DNA of 64,000 nt from Planctomycetota bacterium (GTDB taxonomy: Bacteria > Planctomycetota > Phycisphaerae > UBA1845). Below the pieces are notes generated by a model. The model saw nothing but the letters and a program-made list of their open reading frames with translations, made no database searches and was not told the DNA's origin. Shown piece by piece: positions 10,408-18,526 of this stretch; the first letter of the stretch is position 1, and each line of letters opens with the position of its first letter. The position numbers were made by a program, and so were the translations under genes. The stretch spans positions 1-64,000 of the forward strand of contig JACQXM010000032.1 in assembly GCA_016208685.1 (NCBI GenBank). Reading direction: 5' to 3'.

Positions 10408-10423
10408 GGCAAACCGTGTTCCA
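10408..10423 (-). promoter_or_regulatory. Sigma-54 (-24/-12) promoter of nifJ
   Basis: Reading the minus strand, TGGAAC-N5-TTGCC closely matches the sigma-54 consensus TGGCAC-N5-TTGCW. The invariant GG and GC are exactly 12 bases apart. The predicted start of transcription is near 10397, giving a leader of about 17 bases that contains the nifJ ribosome-binding site. A sigma-54 activator gene ends up directly upstream of it in transcription order, which supports the call. Confidence 0.72.
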
Positions 10424-10502
10424 GACCCCGGCCTGGGCAGCGTGGGGAAGCCCGAAAACGCCCCCCAGGGCCCGGGGAACGCCGGTGGCGAGGGGCGGAA
10501 GG

Positions 10503-11867
10503 CTAGAGGATCCCCAGCTTCTCCAGGCGGTATCGGAATGCGTCCCGGCTGAGTCCGAGGAGCTTGGCGGCGTGCGTCTGATTGTTGCTGGTCCGCGCCA
10601 GGGCCTGACGCACCAGATTCGCTTCCAACTGATGCAAGTCGATGCCCTCGGCCGGAAGCGTGAACTCCGAGGTGGCTGATGACTCCTTGGACTCCAGGCG
10701 TCCCAGGACGATATCGTCGGCCGTAACGGTGTCTCCCTTGCAGAGGAGGACGGCACGTTCGATCACGTTGCGCAGCTCGCGGACGTTGCCCGGCCAGGGG
10801 TAGGCGCCGAGCTTCTCGTACGCCGCGTCCTCGATGCGGGTGATGGGCTTGCGGAATTCGGTGGAGAGCCGGGCCACGAAGTGACGCGCCAGAAGCCGGA
10901 CGTCGTCACCGCGGTCGCGCAGCGGGGGCAGATAAATGGGAATCACATTCAGGCGGAACATCAGGTCGCTGCGGAACTTCCCTTCGGCGATGGCCTTGTC
11001 GATGTCGCGGTTGGTGGCCGCGATGACGCGCACGTCCACCGAAAGCTCGGACGTCCCGCCCACGCGGCGGAAAGTACGCTCCTCGAGGAAGCGCAGCAGC
11101 TTGGCCTGGAGGTTGGGCGGCATGTCGCCGACTTCGTCAAGAAAGATGGTCCCGCCGTCGGAGAGCTCGAACAGACCCTTCTTGGTGGTCTTGGCGTCCG
11201 TGAACGCGCCCTTCTCATGCCCGAAGAGCTCGCTTTCCAGCAGGGATTCCGAGAGCGCCGTGCAGGTGATGTTCATGAAAGGCCGCGGGGCGCGCTCCGA
11301 GTTGTAGTGGATGACACGAGCCACGAGGTCCTTGCCGGTGCCTGAATCGCCGCGCAGGAAGACCGTCGAAGCGCCGCTGGAGGCGACGCGCTTGATCACG
11401 TCGAAGAGCTCGAGCATCTTCGGGTGTTCGCCGATGATGCGATCCACGCCGTATTCGTGCTGCAGGTGTTTGCGCAGCTCGCGGACCTCGCGGCGGAGCT
11501 TGGTCGTCTCCAGTGCCTTGTCCGCGGTGCGCAGCAGCTCGTCCATGTCGAAGGGCTTGGTGACATAGTCGTAGGCGCCCAGCTTGATGGCATCCACGGC
11601 GTTCTCGATGCTGGAGAACGCGGTCATCATGGTGACCACCACGTCGCTGTCGGTTTCGCGGACATTGCGCAGAATGTCCAGCCCGGTCATGTCCGGCAGC
11701 TTGTAATCAAGCATGATCAGGTCATAGGTTTCCCCGTCGAAGGCCTGAAGGGCTTTGGTCCCGTTCTCGAACTCGCGCACCTCGTACCCCCGCGCCTCGA
11801 ACTTCTGGCGCAGGGACCAGCGGATCAGCTTTTCGTCCTCGATGATCAGCACCCGTATGGTCATCAT
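10503..11867 (-). CDS. Sigma-54-dependent response regulator (NtrC family)
   Basis: Three-domain enhancer-binding protein of 454 residues. Receiver: acidic residues E10/D11, phospho-acceptor D54, K104 in KPF. AAA+ domain: Walker A GDSGTGKD (173-180), sigma-54 contact loop GAFTDA (220-225), Walker B IFLDEV (241-246), arginine-finger region. Fis-type helix-turn-helix at the C-terminus (NNQTHAAKLLGLSRDAFRYRLEKL). The contact loop has Asp in place of the second Gly of GAFTGA, but the essential Phe is kept. The start ATGATG overlaps the stop of the histidine kinase, so the two are translationally coupled partners. The nearest target is the sigma-54 promoter of nifJ immediately downstream. Confidence 0.95.
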   Translation of the reverse strand: MMTIRVLIIEDEKLIRWSLRQKFEARGYEVREFENGTKALQAFDGETYDLIMLDYKLPDMTGLDILRNVRETDSDVVVTMMTAFSSIENAVDAIKLGAYDYVTKPFDMDELLRTADKALETTKLRREVRELRKHLQHEYGVDRIIGEHPKMLELFDVIKRVASSGASTVFLRGDSGTGKDLVARVIHYNSERAPRPFMNITCTALSESLLESELFGHEKGAFTDAKTTKKGLFELSDGGTIFLDEVGDMPPNLQAKLLRFLEERTFRRVGGTSELSVDVRVIAATNRDIDKAIAEGKFRSDLMFRLNVIPIYLPPLRDRGDDVRLLARHFVARLSTEFRKPITRIEDAAYEKLGAYPWPGNVRELRNVIERAVLLCKGDTVTADDIVLGRLESKESSATSEFTLPAEGIDLHQLEANLVRQALARTSNNQTHAAKLLGLSRDAFRYRLEKLGIL

Positions 11868-13069
11868 TTGGCTCCCGGCGCCGCCGCGGCCGCGCGATGC
11901 GGAAACTCCACGAACACGGTGGTACCCCGCCCGACGGCGCTCTCCAGGGTAATCCTGCCGCCGTGGGCTTCCACGATCCTGCGACAGATGGAGAGCCCCA
12001 GGCCGGTGCCCTTGGCTTTGGTGGTAAAGAAGGGTTCAAACGCCCGCCGCTTGACCTCCGGCGTCATGCCCCGGCCGCGATCCCGAACCACCAGCACCAC
12101 GCGGTCGTCGTCATGCGAAACCGCGACGTTGATCGTGCCGCCGGGCGGCGAGGCATGCGCCGCGTTGATGAGCAGGTTGATCAGCACCTGCTCAATCTGA
12201 GCGTCGTCCGCATGAATGCGCGCCTCCGGAGCTCCAAGCTCGGTGCGCACCTCGAGCTCGTGCAGCGCGGGCTCCTCGCCCAGAATCATCAGCACGCGCC
12301 GCACCGTCTCGCCCAGGTGAAAGTCCGTCGCCCGCGGCGGCGCCGGACGAGCGTAAAACAACAAGTCCTTCACCGTGGCGTCGAGGCGGTGAATCTGTGC
12401 TAGTATCTCCCCGATGATGGGATGATGGGGGTCGTTGGGACCCAGGTCATCACGGATGATCTGGATCGCCCCACTGATGCCCGCCAGCGGGTTCTTGATC
12501 TCATGCGCCAGGGTGGCCGCAAGCTGCCCGATCTGTGCCAGGTGCTCCGCGCGGGTCAGGCGCTCCTCCACCGCGTTGCGCTCCAGGTTGCGGATGTGAT
12601 CGGAGTAGCTCTCCTTGTAGCTCTCCAGCATCACCGCGAGATCGATGGTCAGCAGCCGGTGGACGGATGCGATCATTCGCTCCGGCTCCGGGACCCCGGC
12701 TTCGCGGATCGCGCGCGAGATTTCCTGCCGGAGGATCTCGATCCCCAGGCACATATAGCGCTGCGGCAGGCCCACGCGCACATGGGTGGTGCCGATGCGC
12801 AACAGCTTGGCGTAGTACGTGAGGTCGTAGTTCCCCGCGAACATCTCGCGGATGTAGGCCGCCAAAACCACACGCTGCCGTGCGATCTGCTCCTCGCCGC
12901 CCGTGAACACGGCGCGGGCACTCGGATGCCGGAACAGCTCCTCGTAGAAGCGATCAGCGATCTGTGGCATTCGCGGCACGACCGTGGGCGCCAGGGCTTC
13001 CAGGGCCGACGCGTCCGCCTCGCTGAACCCGACGTACTGCTTTATTTCCTCGAACAGTGCCTCATCCAC
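11864..13069 (-). CDS. Globin-coupled sensor histidine kinase
   Basis: Soluble kinase of 401 residues with the chosen GTG start. Residues 1-155 are a globin-sensor domain: Y42 in DRFYEELF fits the distal Tyr, and H96 in IGTTHVRVGL fits the heme-ligating proximal His, so O2, NO or redox sensing is expected. Kinase core: phospho-acceptor H189 in LAHEIKNP, N-box NLLINAAHAS (298-307), G1 DRGRGMTPEVK, G2 KGTGLGLSI. There are no membrane segments. The frame stays open to 13636, but the extra N-terminal residues are low complexity. GTG 13069 begins exactly at the globin domain; ATG 13267 is the main alternative. No clear RBS precedes the GTG, while TATAAT lies 9 bases before it, so a leaderless message is possible. 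The stop overlaps the sigma-54 activator gene. Confidence 0.9.
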   Translation of the reverse strand: MDEALFEEIKQYVGFSEADASALEALAPTVVPRMPQIADRFYEELFRHPSARAVFTGGEEQIARQRVVLAAYIREMFAGNYDLTYYAKLLRIGTTHVRVGLPQRYMCLGIEILRQEISRAIREAGVPEPERMIASVHRLLTIDLAVMLESYKESYSDHIRNLERNAVEERLTRAEHLAQIGQLAATLAHEIKNPLAGISGAIQIIRDDLGPNDPHHPIIGEILAQIHRLDATVKDLLFYARPAPPRATDFHLGETVRRVLMILGEEPALHELEVRTELGAPEARIHADDAQIEQVLINLLINAAHASPPGGTINVAVSHDDDRVVLVVRDRGRGMTPEVKRRAFEPFFTTKAKGTGLGLSICRRIVEAHGGRITLESAVGRGTTVFVEFPHRAAAAAPGAK

Positions 13070-13084
13070 GGCCCGATTATAGGG

Positions 13085-13106
13085 GGTGTAACACCAAGGT
13101 AACACC
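13085..13106. promoter_or_regulatory. Repeat/operator-like site before the globin kinase
   Basis: Plus-strand GTAACACC occurs at 13088-13095 and again at 13099-13106, an exact 8-base direct repeat with an 11-base period (one helical turn). The first copy lies in the inverted repeat GGTGT-A-ACACC (13085-13095). On the minus strand this sits immediately upstream of TATAAT (13078-13083 region) preceding the kinase GTG, as expected for an operator overlapping a sigma-70 promoter. The binding factor is unknown. Confidence 0.4.
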
Positions 13107-13591
13107 GACCGTTGCGGATCGCCCGCCGCGAAGGTGCGGGGGGCGTCCCCGGGTACGACGCTACCCGCGTGGCCCGAACCCGTACGAATCGGGACCGAGG
13201 AGGAACGAGCACTAGCGGGCTTGCCCGGGGTGCCTGGTGCAGACGGCGTCTTGTTGTGCGTGTGCATACTTGCGCCCCGACCTGCGTTATCGCGTCGGTG
13301 TTGATGCAGGTGCAGTGCAAACGCCGTGCCAGGGCGGATCAGCGTTCCGCGCCACGCGCTCGACAGGCTGAGCCGCCGGAGGCGCGGCAGATCACAACAC
13401 AATGGGCACAGATGCCGCAGGAGATGGTCCAGCCGACGCGGGTTGCGCATGCGGCGGCTCCCCCTTTCCCCTGCGGCGATGCGGGCCGAACTCCGCTTCG
13501 GAAACGCGGGACCGCGCGATGCCGAGTTATCGCCGCAGGGTCGCGAGACGAACCACGATTTACCCGGCCGGACGGGCGCTTTGTGTGAGCA

Positions 13592-13607
13592 TGGCACGCG
13601 GCGTGCT
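13592..13607 (+). promoter_or_regulatory. Sigma-54-like promoter before the receiver gene
   Basis: TGGCAC-N5-GTGCT has a perfect -24 half and correct 12-base GG-to-GC spacing; the -12 half differs from TTGCW at the first T. Predicted transcription start is near 13617, only about 13 bases before the ATG and just before the AGGAGG ribosome-binding site. The same bases form the inverted repeat GCACGC-G-GCGTGC (13594-13606), so it could instead be a protein-binding palindrome. Confidence 0.4.
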
Positions 13608-13629
13608 ACGGATGTGGCAGGAGGCTGGT

Positions 13630-14028
13630 ATGGCATCGGCGGAACCAGGGAGATACACGCCCGACGACCCGCTGGCGGGCGATTGCGCGGCGGATTCCGG
13701 CCGCCGTCTGCTAATCGTGGAGCCGGAACCTCTGCTGCGCTGGTCTCTGGTTACCTATTTGCGTCGCTGGTTCGAAGTCTTCGCGGTCGACTCGGACGCC
13801 GCGGCGCAGCGAGTGTTGGACGAACAATCCGTGGACGCCGTGGTGGTATCGGACCAGTTGTCCGACAAAGATGTCGAAGAAATAGAGGCACACGCCCGCT
13901 CGCGTAACACGGGCACACGGGTGGTCCGCACGGTGATCTCGCGCCGAGAGGGCGTGACCCCGTGGATCGAGAAGCCGTTCGATCTGGCGGAGCTCGCGGT
14001 GCTGCTCGGCATTCCCGCCCGGCACTGA
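13630..14028 (+). CDS. Stand-alone receiver-like protein, degenerate acidic pocket
   Basis: Protein of 132 residues with a CheY-like fold and no output domain. The phospho-acceptor-equivalent D75 (VVVSDQLSD) and the conserved K115 (EKPFD) are present. The usual acidic pair at the end of strand 1 is replaced by E31-P-E33 (IVEPEPLLRW), which suggests altered or lost Mg2+-dependent phosphorylation. The start ATG has a strong AGGAGG five bases upstream; earlier in-frame ATGs lack one. It is divergent from the globin kinase and 40 bases ahead of a CBS-domain gene, so it may link that kinase to the hydrogenase region. Its partner is unknown. Confidence 0.75.
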   Translation: MASAEPGRYTPDDPLAGDCAADSGRRLLIVEPEPLLRWSLVTYLRRWFEVFAVDSDAAAQRVLDEQSVDAVVVSDQLSDKDVEEIEAHARSRNTGTRVVRTVISRREGVTPWIEKPFDLAELAVLLGIPARH

Positions 14029-14067
14029 CGCTTCGCGGCGAGGAAGGACCCTGCAACGAGGCCCCCT

Positions 14068-14688
14068 ATGTTCCTGGCGGACTACATGACAGCGAACCCG
14101 GCGACCATCCTCGAGGATGCCCCGCTGGCCACGGCACAATCGGTGATGCAGCGGCACAGCGTGCGCCACCTGCCGGTGCTGGATGCGGCTCGCCGGCTGG
14201 TGGGGATCATCAGCGATCGCGACGTCCGGCTGGCCGTCGGGTTCGATCGCCACCTGACGGAGAAGCTCCTGGTCGCCGACGTGATGACCGCCGACCCGCT
14301 GACGGTCGGCGCCGATGCCACGCTCGACGAAGCGCTGGCCATTCTCTGCACTCGCAAAATCGGTGCCCTCCCGGTGATGCGCGGTTCGGCGCTCCTCGGC
14401 ATTCTCACGCGCAGCGACGTGCTCCGGGCGTTTCACAAGGTGCTGGGTATGGACGTTCCCGGGCGCAGGCTGGAGGTCGCGCTGCCCAACGGAAGCGACG
14501 ACCTGGCCCGGGCTTTCGGGTCGCTCGCACCCGCGGATGGAGCCGTGCTCAGCGCAGTGGTGGCGCGCACGCGGCGCGACGGCGCCGAGCCCGTACTCTA
14601 CCTCCGCGTGGCGGACGGCGCCGCGCAGGACGTCCAGCGACGCCTGCATCATGCCGCGGTGATCCTGCTTAAGCCGGAAGCCGAGTAG
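14068..14688 (+). CDS. Tandem CBS-domain protein (AcuB-like)
   Basis: Protein of 206 residues with two CBS motifs: residues about 5-60 (DYMTANPATI, VRHLPVLD, LVGIISDRDV) and about 70-125 (VADVMTADPLTV, IGALPVM, LLGILTRSDVLRAF). A C-terminal region of about 70 residues may be ACT-like. CBS pairs usually bind adenine nucleotides and report energy state. The receiver gene is 40 bases upstream and the HypF-like gene about 110 bases downstream, all on the same strand, so an energy-sensing role in the hydrogenase locus is plausible but unproven. Confidence 0.85.
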   Translation: MFLADYMTANPATILEDAPLATAQSVMQRHSVRHLPVLDAARRLVGIISDRDVRLAVGFDRHLTEKLLVADVMTADPLTVGADATLDEALAILCTRKIGALPVMRGSALLGILTRSDVLRAFHKVLGMDVPGRRLEVALPNGSDDLARAFGSLAPADGAVLSAVVARTRRDGAEPVLYLRVADGAAQDVQRRLHHAAVILLKPEAE

Positions 14689-14796
14689 CGCGCCGGTCGG
14701 TGGCGGCTTGCGGGTGGCGAGGGGTCGCGGGAGCCGGCGAGCGGGATGGTACGCGCCCGTGGCCAGCGGCGCACGCGAGCCTGAAAAGGGAGCACC

Positions 14797-15987
14797 ATGC
14801 CGTCTGGACTTCGAGAGATGCCCGCCGCCGTCCTGGAGACCGAACCGCTAAGGTTCGACGATGGTGGTGGAACCAGGGTTGCGGTTTTCCCGCCGTTTGC
14901 CACCGATGTCGTCGCCGTAGGCGGCGAACTTAAAAACACGGTTTGCCTGGGGCTGGGTGACGCGGGCTGGCTCAGCCACGTGCACGGCGATCTCACCGAC
15001 GCAGCGAGGTACCGCGCCTTCCTGCGGACCGCCGGACAGGCAACCAACCTGCGTAACGACGCGCCGCCGCTCATCGCGCACGACCTGCACCCACAGTACC
15101 TGTCGACCCTTTACGCCCGGAGGCGCTCCCCCCGCTGTGTCCCCGTGCAGCATCACCACGCGCATGCCGTCGCCTGCGCCGTGGATGCGGATTTCCCGCT
15201 CCCGGTGGTCGCCATCGTCTGCGACGGCACGGGCTACGGACTGGACGGTGCCGTGTGGGGCGGCGAAGTGCTCGTGTGCCACGCCCGAGGCTTCGAGCGC
15301 GCGGCGCACCTGCGGTACTTCGCGCTTCCCGGCGGCGACGCGGCGGCCAAGGACACCTGGCGGCCGGCCTTGGGGCTGCTTGCGGAACTGCTTACACCAG
15401 GGGAAGGCCTCCACAGCGTTGACGCGCTTCGTCGCGTAGGGGCGCAACCGCTGCGGCTCGCAATCCGACAGATGGAAGCGCGATTGAACGCCCCACGATG
15501 TTCCAGCCTGGGACGGCTATTCGACGGCGTCGCGTTCCTTGCCGGCGGAGTGGCACGGAACGAGTCCGAGGGCCAAGCTGCGATCGCCCTGGAGAAGGCT
15601 GCCGGCGACGACGCGGCACCCGCATACCCCTGGCGGATACGGGAATCGGAAGCGCCTCTCGTGATCGATTGGACACCGATGGTCCGAGAGATCGTGAGCG
15701 ATACCCGTCGCGGTGCGGAACTTCACGCGATCGCTGCGCGATTTCACACATCGGTAATCGAGATGCTGGCACGGGCGGCGGAACTGGTCGTGCAACGCAC
15801 AGGTTATCGCCGCATCGTCCTTTCCGGAGGGTGCTTCCACAACGTGCGGCTGCGCGGCGGGCTTCTGGCGACGCTGCGCTCCCGTGGTATGGCAGTTGCA
15901 GCCCATCAGCGGGTGTCAACCGGCGACGCGGGGTTGGCCCTCGGGCAAGCAGTGATTGCCGCTGCGATCACGGCCGGCGCGGAGTAG
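14797..15987 (+). CDS. hypF: HypF C-terminal (Kae1-like carbamoyltransferase) half only
   Basis: Protein of 396 residues matching the C-terminal half of hydrogenase maturation carbamoyltransferase HypF. Diagnostic segments: VAVGGELKNTVCL, SHVHGDLTDAARYRAF, HDLHPQYLSTLYA, PVQHHHAHAVA, CDGTGYGLDGAVWGGEVL, and the nucleotide-binding LSGGCFHN with GDAGLALGQ near the end. Full HypF is about 750 residues. The N-terminal acylphosphatase, zinc-finger and YrdC domains, which make and pass carbamoyl-adenylate, are absent, and upstream DNA encodes a CBS protein. The ATG has AGGGAG close upstream, so this is an intact short gene, not a fragment cut by the window. It opens the hyp series and would help build the CN ligands of the active site with HypE if the missing steps are supplied elsewhere. 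Confidence 0.88.
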   Translation: MPSGLREMPAAVLETEPLRFDDGGGTRVAVFPPFATDVVAVGGELKNTVCLGLGDAGWLSHVHGDLTDAARYRAFLRTAGQATNLRNDAPPLIAHDLHPQYLSTLYARRRSPRCVPVQHHHAHAVACAVDADFPLPVVAIVCDGTGYGLDGAVWGGEVLVCHARGFERAAHLRYFALPGGDAAAKDTWRPALGLLAELLTPGEGLHSVDALRRVGAQPLRLAIRQMEARLNAPRCSSLGRLFDGVAFLAGGVARNESEGQAAIALEKAAGDDAAPAYPWRIRESEAPLVIDWTPMVREIVSDTRRGAELHAIAARFHTSVIEMLARAAELVVQRTGYRRIVLSGGCFHNVRLRGGLLATLRSRGMAVAAHQRVSTGDAGLALGQAVIAAAITAGAE

Positions 15988-16045
15988 CCCCGCCGGTTCA
16001 GGATCGGCACTCGCGCGGCGGTCGTGTGAATCTCGGAGTGACGCC

Positions 16046-16321
16046 ATGTGTCTGGCCGTTCCGGGCCAAGTCGTGGAGCGCTGGGCGGATCGCGCGGTAG
16101 TGGACTTTCAGGGCAACCGCGCCGAGGTTTCCCTGCAACTGACCCCGGAAGCGATGGAGCGTGACTGGGTGCTGGTGCACGCGGGATTCGCCATAACGCG
16201 GATCGAGGAACGCGACGCCCTGGAAACATGGGCTTACCTCCGCCAGATTCCAGCGGCGGAAGTTGACGACGCGGCCGGTATGCCGGCGACGGACGAGGTC
16301 CCTCATGACGCGAAACGCTAG
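16046..16321 (+). CDS. hypC: Hydrogenase assembly chaperone HypC
   Basis: Small chaperone of 91 residues beginning with the family signature MCLAVPGQV; the Cys after the initiator Met carries the Fe(CN)2CO precursor together with HypD. The rest (VDFQGNRAEVSL, DWVLVHAGFAITRI) is the usual beta-barrel. RBS GGAG is seven bases before the ATG. The gene ends 17 bases inside hypD, so the two are co-translated. The tail after residue 75 is longer and more acidic than usual. Confidence 0.95.
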   Translation: MCLAVPGQVVERWADRAVVDFQGNRAEVSLQLTPEAMERDWVLVHAGFAITRIEERDALETWAYLRQIPAAEVDDAAGMPATDEVPHDAKR

Positions 16322-17489
16322 TCCGGCCGCCAAGGCAGGCACCCAGCGCCGCGGCGCGGAGATGGCGCCCGTGGCCTCCGGCGCCGTCTCGCCCGCTTTC
16401 GCCGCCGAGCTCGCCGGCGTTCACGACCTGGCGGCCCGCATCGGCCGGCAGATTCAGTTGATGGAAGTGTGTGGAACGCACACCGTCTCCATTTTCCGCA
16501 GCGGATTGCGCTCCCTGCTGCCGCCCAACGTGCGGCTCGTCAGTGGGCCGGGATGTCCGGTATGCGTCACGGCGCAGCGGCACATCGACGCCGCCATCCG
16601 CCTCGGCACCATTCCCGATACGCTGATTGCCACCTACGGCGACATGGTCCGCGTTCCCGGCGCGATGGGCAGTCTTCAGGAGCAACGCGGACGCGGCGCC
16701 GACGTTCGTGTGGTTACCTCAGCGCGCGCCGCGCTGCACCTGGCCGGACTCTTCCCTGACCGGCATGTGGTGTTCCTCGGCGTGGGATTCGAAACCACAG
16801 CGCCGGCGACGGCGGCCGTCGTGCTCGAGGCGCGGCGCCTGGGGATCGGGAACTTCACCGTTCTTGCGGCGCACAAACTGGTCGTTCCCGCCATGCTCGC
16901 CTTGCTGGCCGGCGGGCGAGTCCGGCTCGACGGGTTCCTCTGCCCCGGGCACGTGAGCATCATCACCGGAGCCGACGCCTACCGGCCCGTCGTGGAGCGG
17001 TTCCGCATGCCGTGCGTCGTCGCCGGTTTCGAGCCGCTCGGAATTCTGCGCGCTTTGTCGGCGCTGTTGCGGCAAGTGCAGGCCGGCGCCGCCCGCCTGG
17101 AGAACGAGTACTCCGTGGCCGTGTCGGCATCTGGCAACCAGGTCGCCCGGCGGCTGATCGAAGAGGTGTTCGAGACCGCCGCGGCGCCGTGGCGGGCACT
17201 GGGAGAGATTCCCGAGAGCGGTTTGCGCTTTCGCCCCGCTTTCCGCAGCTTTGACGCGCTGGAGAGGTTCGGCATCGTACTCGGCGAGGACGAGGATCAT
17301 GCCGGCTGCCGCTGTGGAGAGGTGATCTGCGGCACGGTGCTCCCGACCGAATGCCGGTTGTTCGGATCCGTCTGCACTCCGCTCCGCCCCCTGGGGCCCT
17401 GCATGGTCAGCAGCGAGGGAACATGCAGCGCCTGGTACAAGTACGGGACGCCGCCCGCGGCTCGCGCCCCGGCGCTGGAGGCGGTGTGA
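16305..17489 (+). CDS. hypD: Hydrogenase maturation protein HypD
   Basis: Iron-sulfur scaffold of 394 residues on which the Fe(CN)2CO group is assembled. Family motifs include MEVCGTHTVSI, SGPGCPVCVT, a central GVGFETTAPATA, and a C-terminal Cys-rich part (AGCRCGEVICG) for the [4Fe-4S] cluster. The N-terminus carries about 45 residues before the conserved core, a little longer than usual. The ATG at 16305 has GAGG six bases upstream and lies inside hypC; an earlier in-frame ATG (16263) lacks support. The stop overlaps the hypE start by one base. Confidence 0.95.
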   Translation: MTRNASPAAKAGTQRRGAEMAPVASGAVSPAFAAELAGVHDLAARIGRQIQLMEVCGTHTVSIFRSGLRSLLPPNVRLVSGPGCPVCVTAQRHIDAAIRLGTIPDTLIATYGDMVRVPGAMGSLQEQRGRGADVRVVTSARAALHLAGLFPDRHVVFLGVGFETTAPATAAVVLEARRLGIGNFTVLAAHKLVVPAMLALLAGGRVRLDGFLCPGHVSIITGADAYRPVVERFRMPCVVAGFEPLGILRALSALLRQVQAGAARLENEYSVAVSASGNQVARRLIEEVFETAAAPWRALGEIPESGLRFRPAFRSFDALERFGIVLGEDEDHAGCRCGEVICGTVLPTECRLFGSVCTPLRPLGPCMVSSEGTCSAWYKYGTPPAARAPALEAV

Positions 17490-18526
17490 TGCATACCGTC
17501 ATGACCTCCCGTACCCACAGCGACGGGCGAATCACTCTGGCCCACGGCGGCGGCGGGGAGCTGATGGGGCACCTCATCCAAGAGCACATCCTCTCGGCGC
17601 TGGGGAACCCAGCGTTGGACGTGCTGACCGACGGCGCGGTGTTGCGCAGCGGCACGTCGCGGATCGTGCTGACCACCGATTCCTTCGTCGTCCAGCCCCT
17701 CGAGTTCCCTGGTGGCGACATCGGCCGACTGGCGGTGTGTGGCACGGTGAACGACCTGGCCGTCATGGGTGGGCGGCCGCTCGCCCTGAGCCTCGGCCTG
17801 ATCATCGAAGAGGGACTCGAAATCGACCGCCTCGATCGAATGCTGCGTTCCATCGCCGGCGCGGCAAGCGAGGCAGGTGTCGCGGTGGTAACGGGCGATA
17901 CGAAGGTCATCGAGCGTTCCACCGGCGGCGGACTCATGTTGAACACCGCGGGCGTCGCGGCGCTTGACGACGGCGTGCACCTCGGGTTCGACCGTGTGCG
18001 CGCCGGCGACGTGGTGCTCATCAACGGCCCCATCGGCGATCACGGCATGGCCGTCATGTCCGTGCGCCACGGACTGGAATTCGAAACGGAGATCGTCTCC
18101 GATGCCGCCCCCCTCAACGGGCTTATCCAGTCGGTCCTCCTCGCCGGTATCGACGTGCACTTCATGCGCGATGCCACGCGGGGCGGCCTGGCCGGCGTGC
18201 TCGCCGATGTGTCCGAACGGACGGGGATGAGTATGGAGGTTCACGAATCCCGGATCCCCTTCCGTCGCGCGACGCGTGCTGCGGCAGAGATGCTGGGGTT
18301 CGACCTTCTCTCCGTGGCCAACGAAGGCAAGGTGGTATTGGTCGTGGGCGCGGACGACGCCGGTCGCTGCCTGTCGGTGCTCCGGCAGCACGCACTGGGA
18401 CGCCAGGCGGCCGCCATCGGGACCCTGGCGGCCGGTACCGTACCCATGGTGGAATTGGTAACGACAACAGGCGGGCGGCGGGTTGTCCAACGCCCTTATG
18501 GAGAGGAACTGCCGCGCATCTGCTGA
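17489..18526 (+). CDS. hypE: Hydrogenase expression/formation protein HypE
   Basis: PurM/AIRS-fold ATPase of 345 residues that dehydrates the thiocarboxamide to the thiocyanate that donates cyanide. The glycine-rich HGGGGELM and the DSFVV and GTVNDLAVMGG segments are present. The C-terminus ends PRIC, and the last Cys (C345) is the residue that HypF modifies, so the protein looks functional. The ATG shares one base with the hypD stop and has GGAGG seven bases upstream. An alternative ATG lies four codons in. Confidence 0.96.
   Translation: MHTVMTSRTHSDGRITLAHGGGGELMGHLIQEHILSALGNPALDVLTDGAVLRSGTSRIVLTTDSFVVQPLEFPGGDIGRLAVCGTVNDLAVMGGRPLALSLGLIIEEGLEIDRLDRMLRSIAGAASEAGVAVVTGDTKVIERSTGGGLMLNTAGVAALDDGVHLGFDRVRAGDVVLINGPIGDHGMAVMSVRHGLEFETEIVSDAAPLNGLIQSVLLAGIDVHFMRDATRGGLAGVLADVSERTGMSMEVHESRIPFRRATRAAAEMLGFDLLSVANEGKVVLVVGADDAGRCLSVLRQHALGRQAAAIGTLAAGTVPMVELVTTTGGRRVVQRPYGEELPRIC

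Larger units (their letters stand above)
13070..13629. other. Divergent intergenic region between kinase and receiver genes
   Basis: This 560-base gap holds the start region of the globin kinase (minus) and of a receiver protein (plus). Both strands are open for long stretches, but the translations are low complexity and resemble no family I know. It contains the 11-base-period repeat at 13085-13106 and a sigma-54-like element at 13592-13607. Nothing else is supportable. Confidence 0.5.

Noticed and set aside
8677..10506. 609-codon plus-strand frame opposite nifJ
   Set aside because: Antisense shadow of a clearly conserved PFOR; the translation has no recognisable domain.
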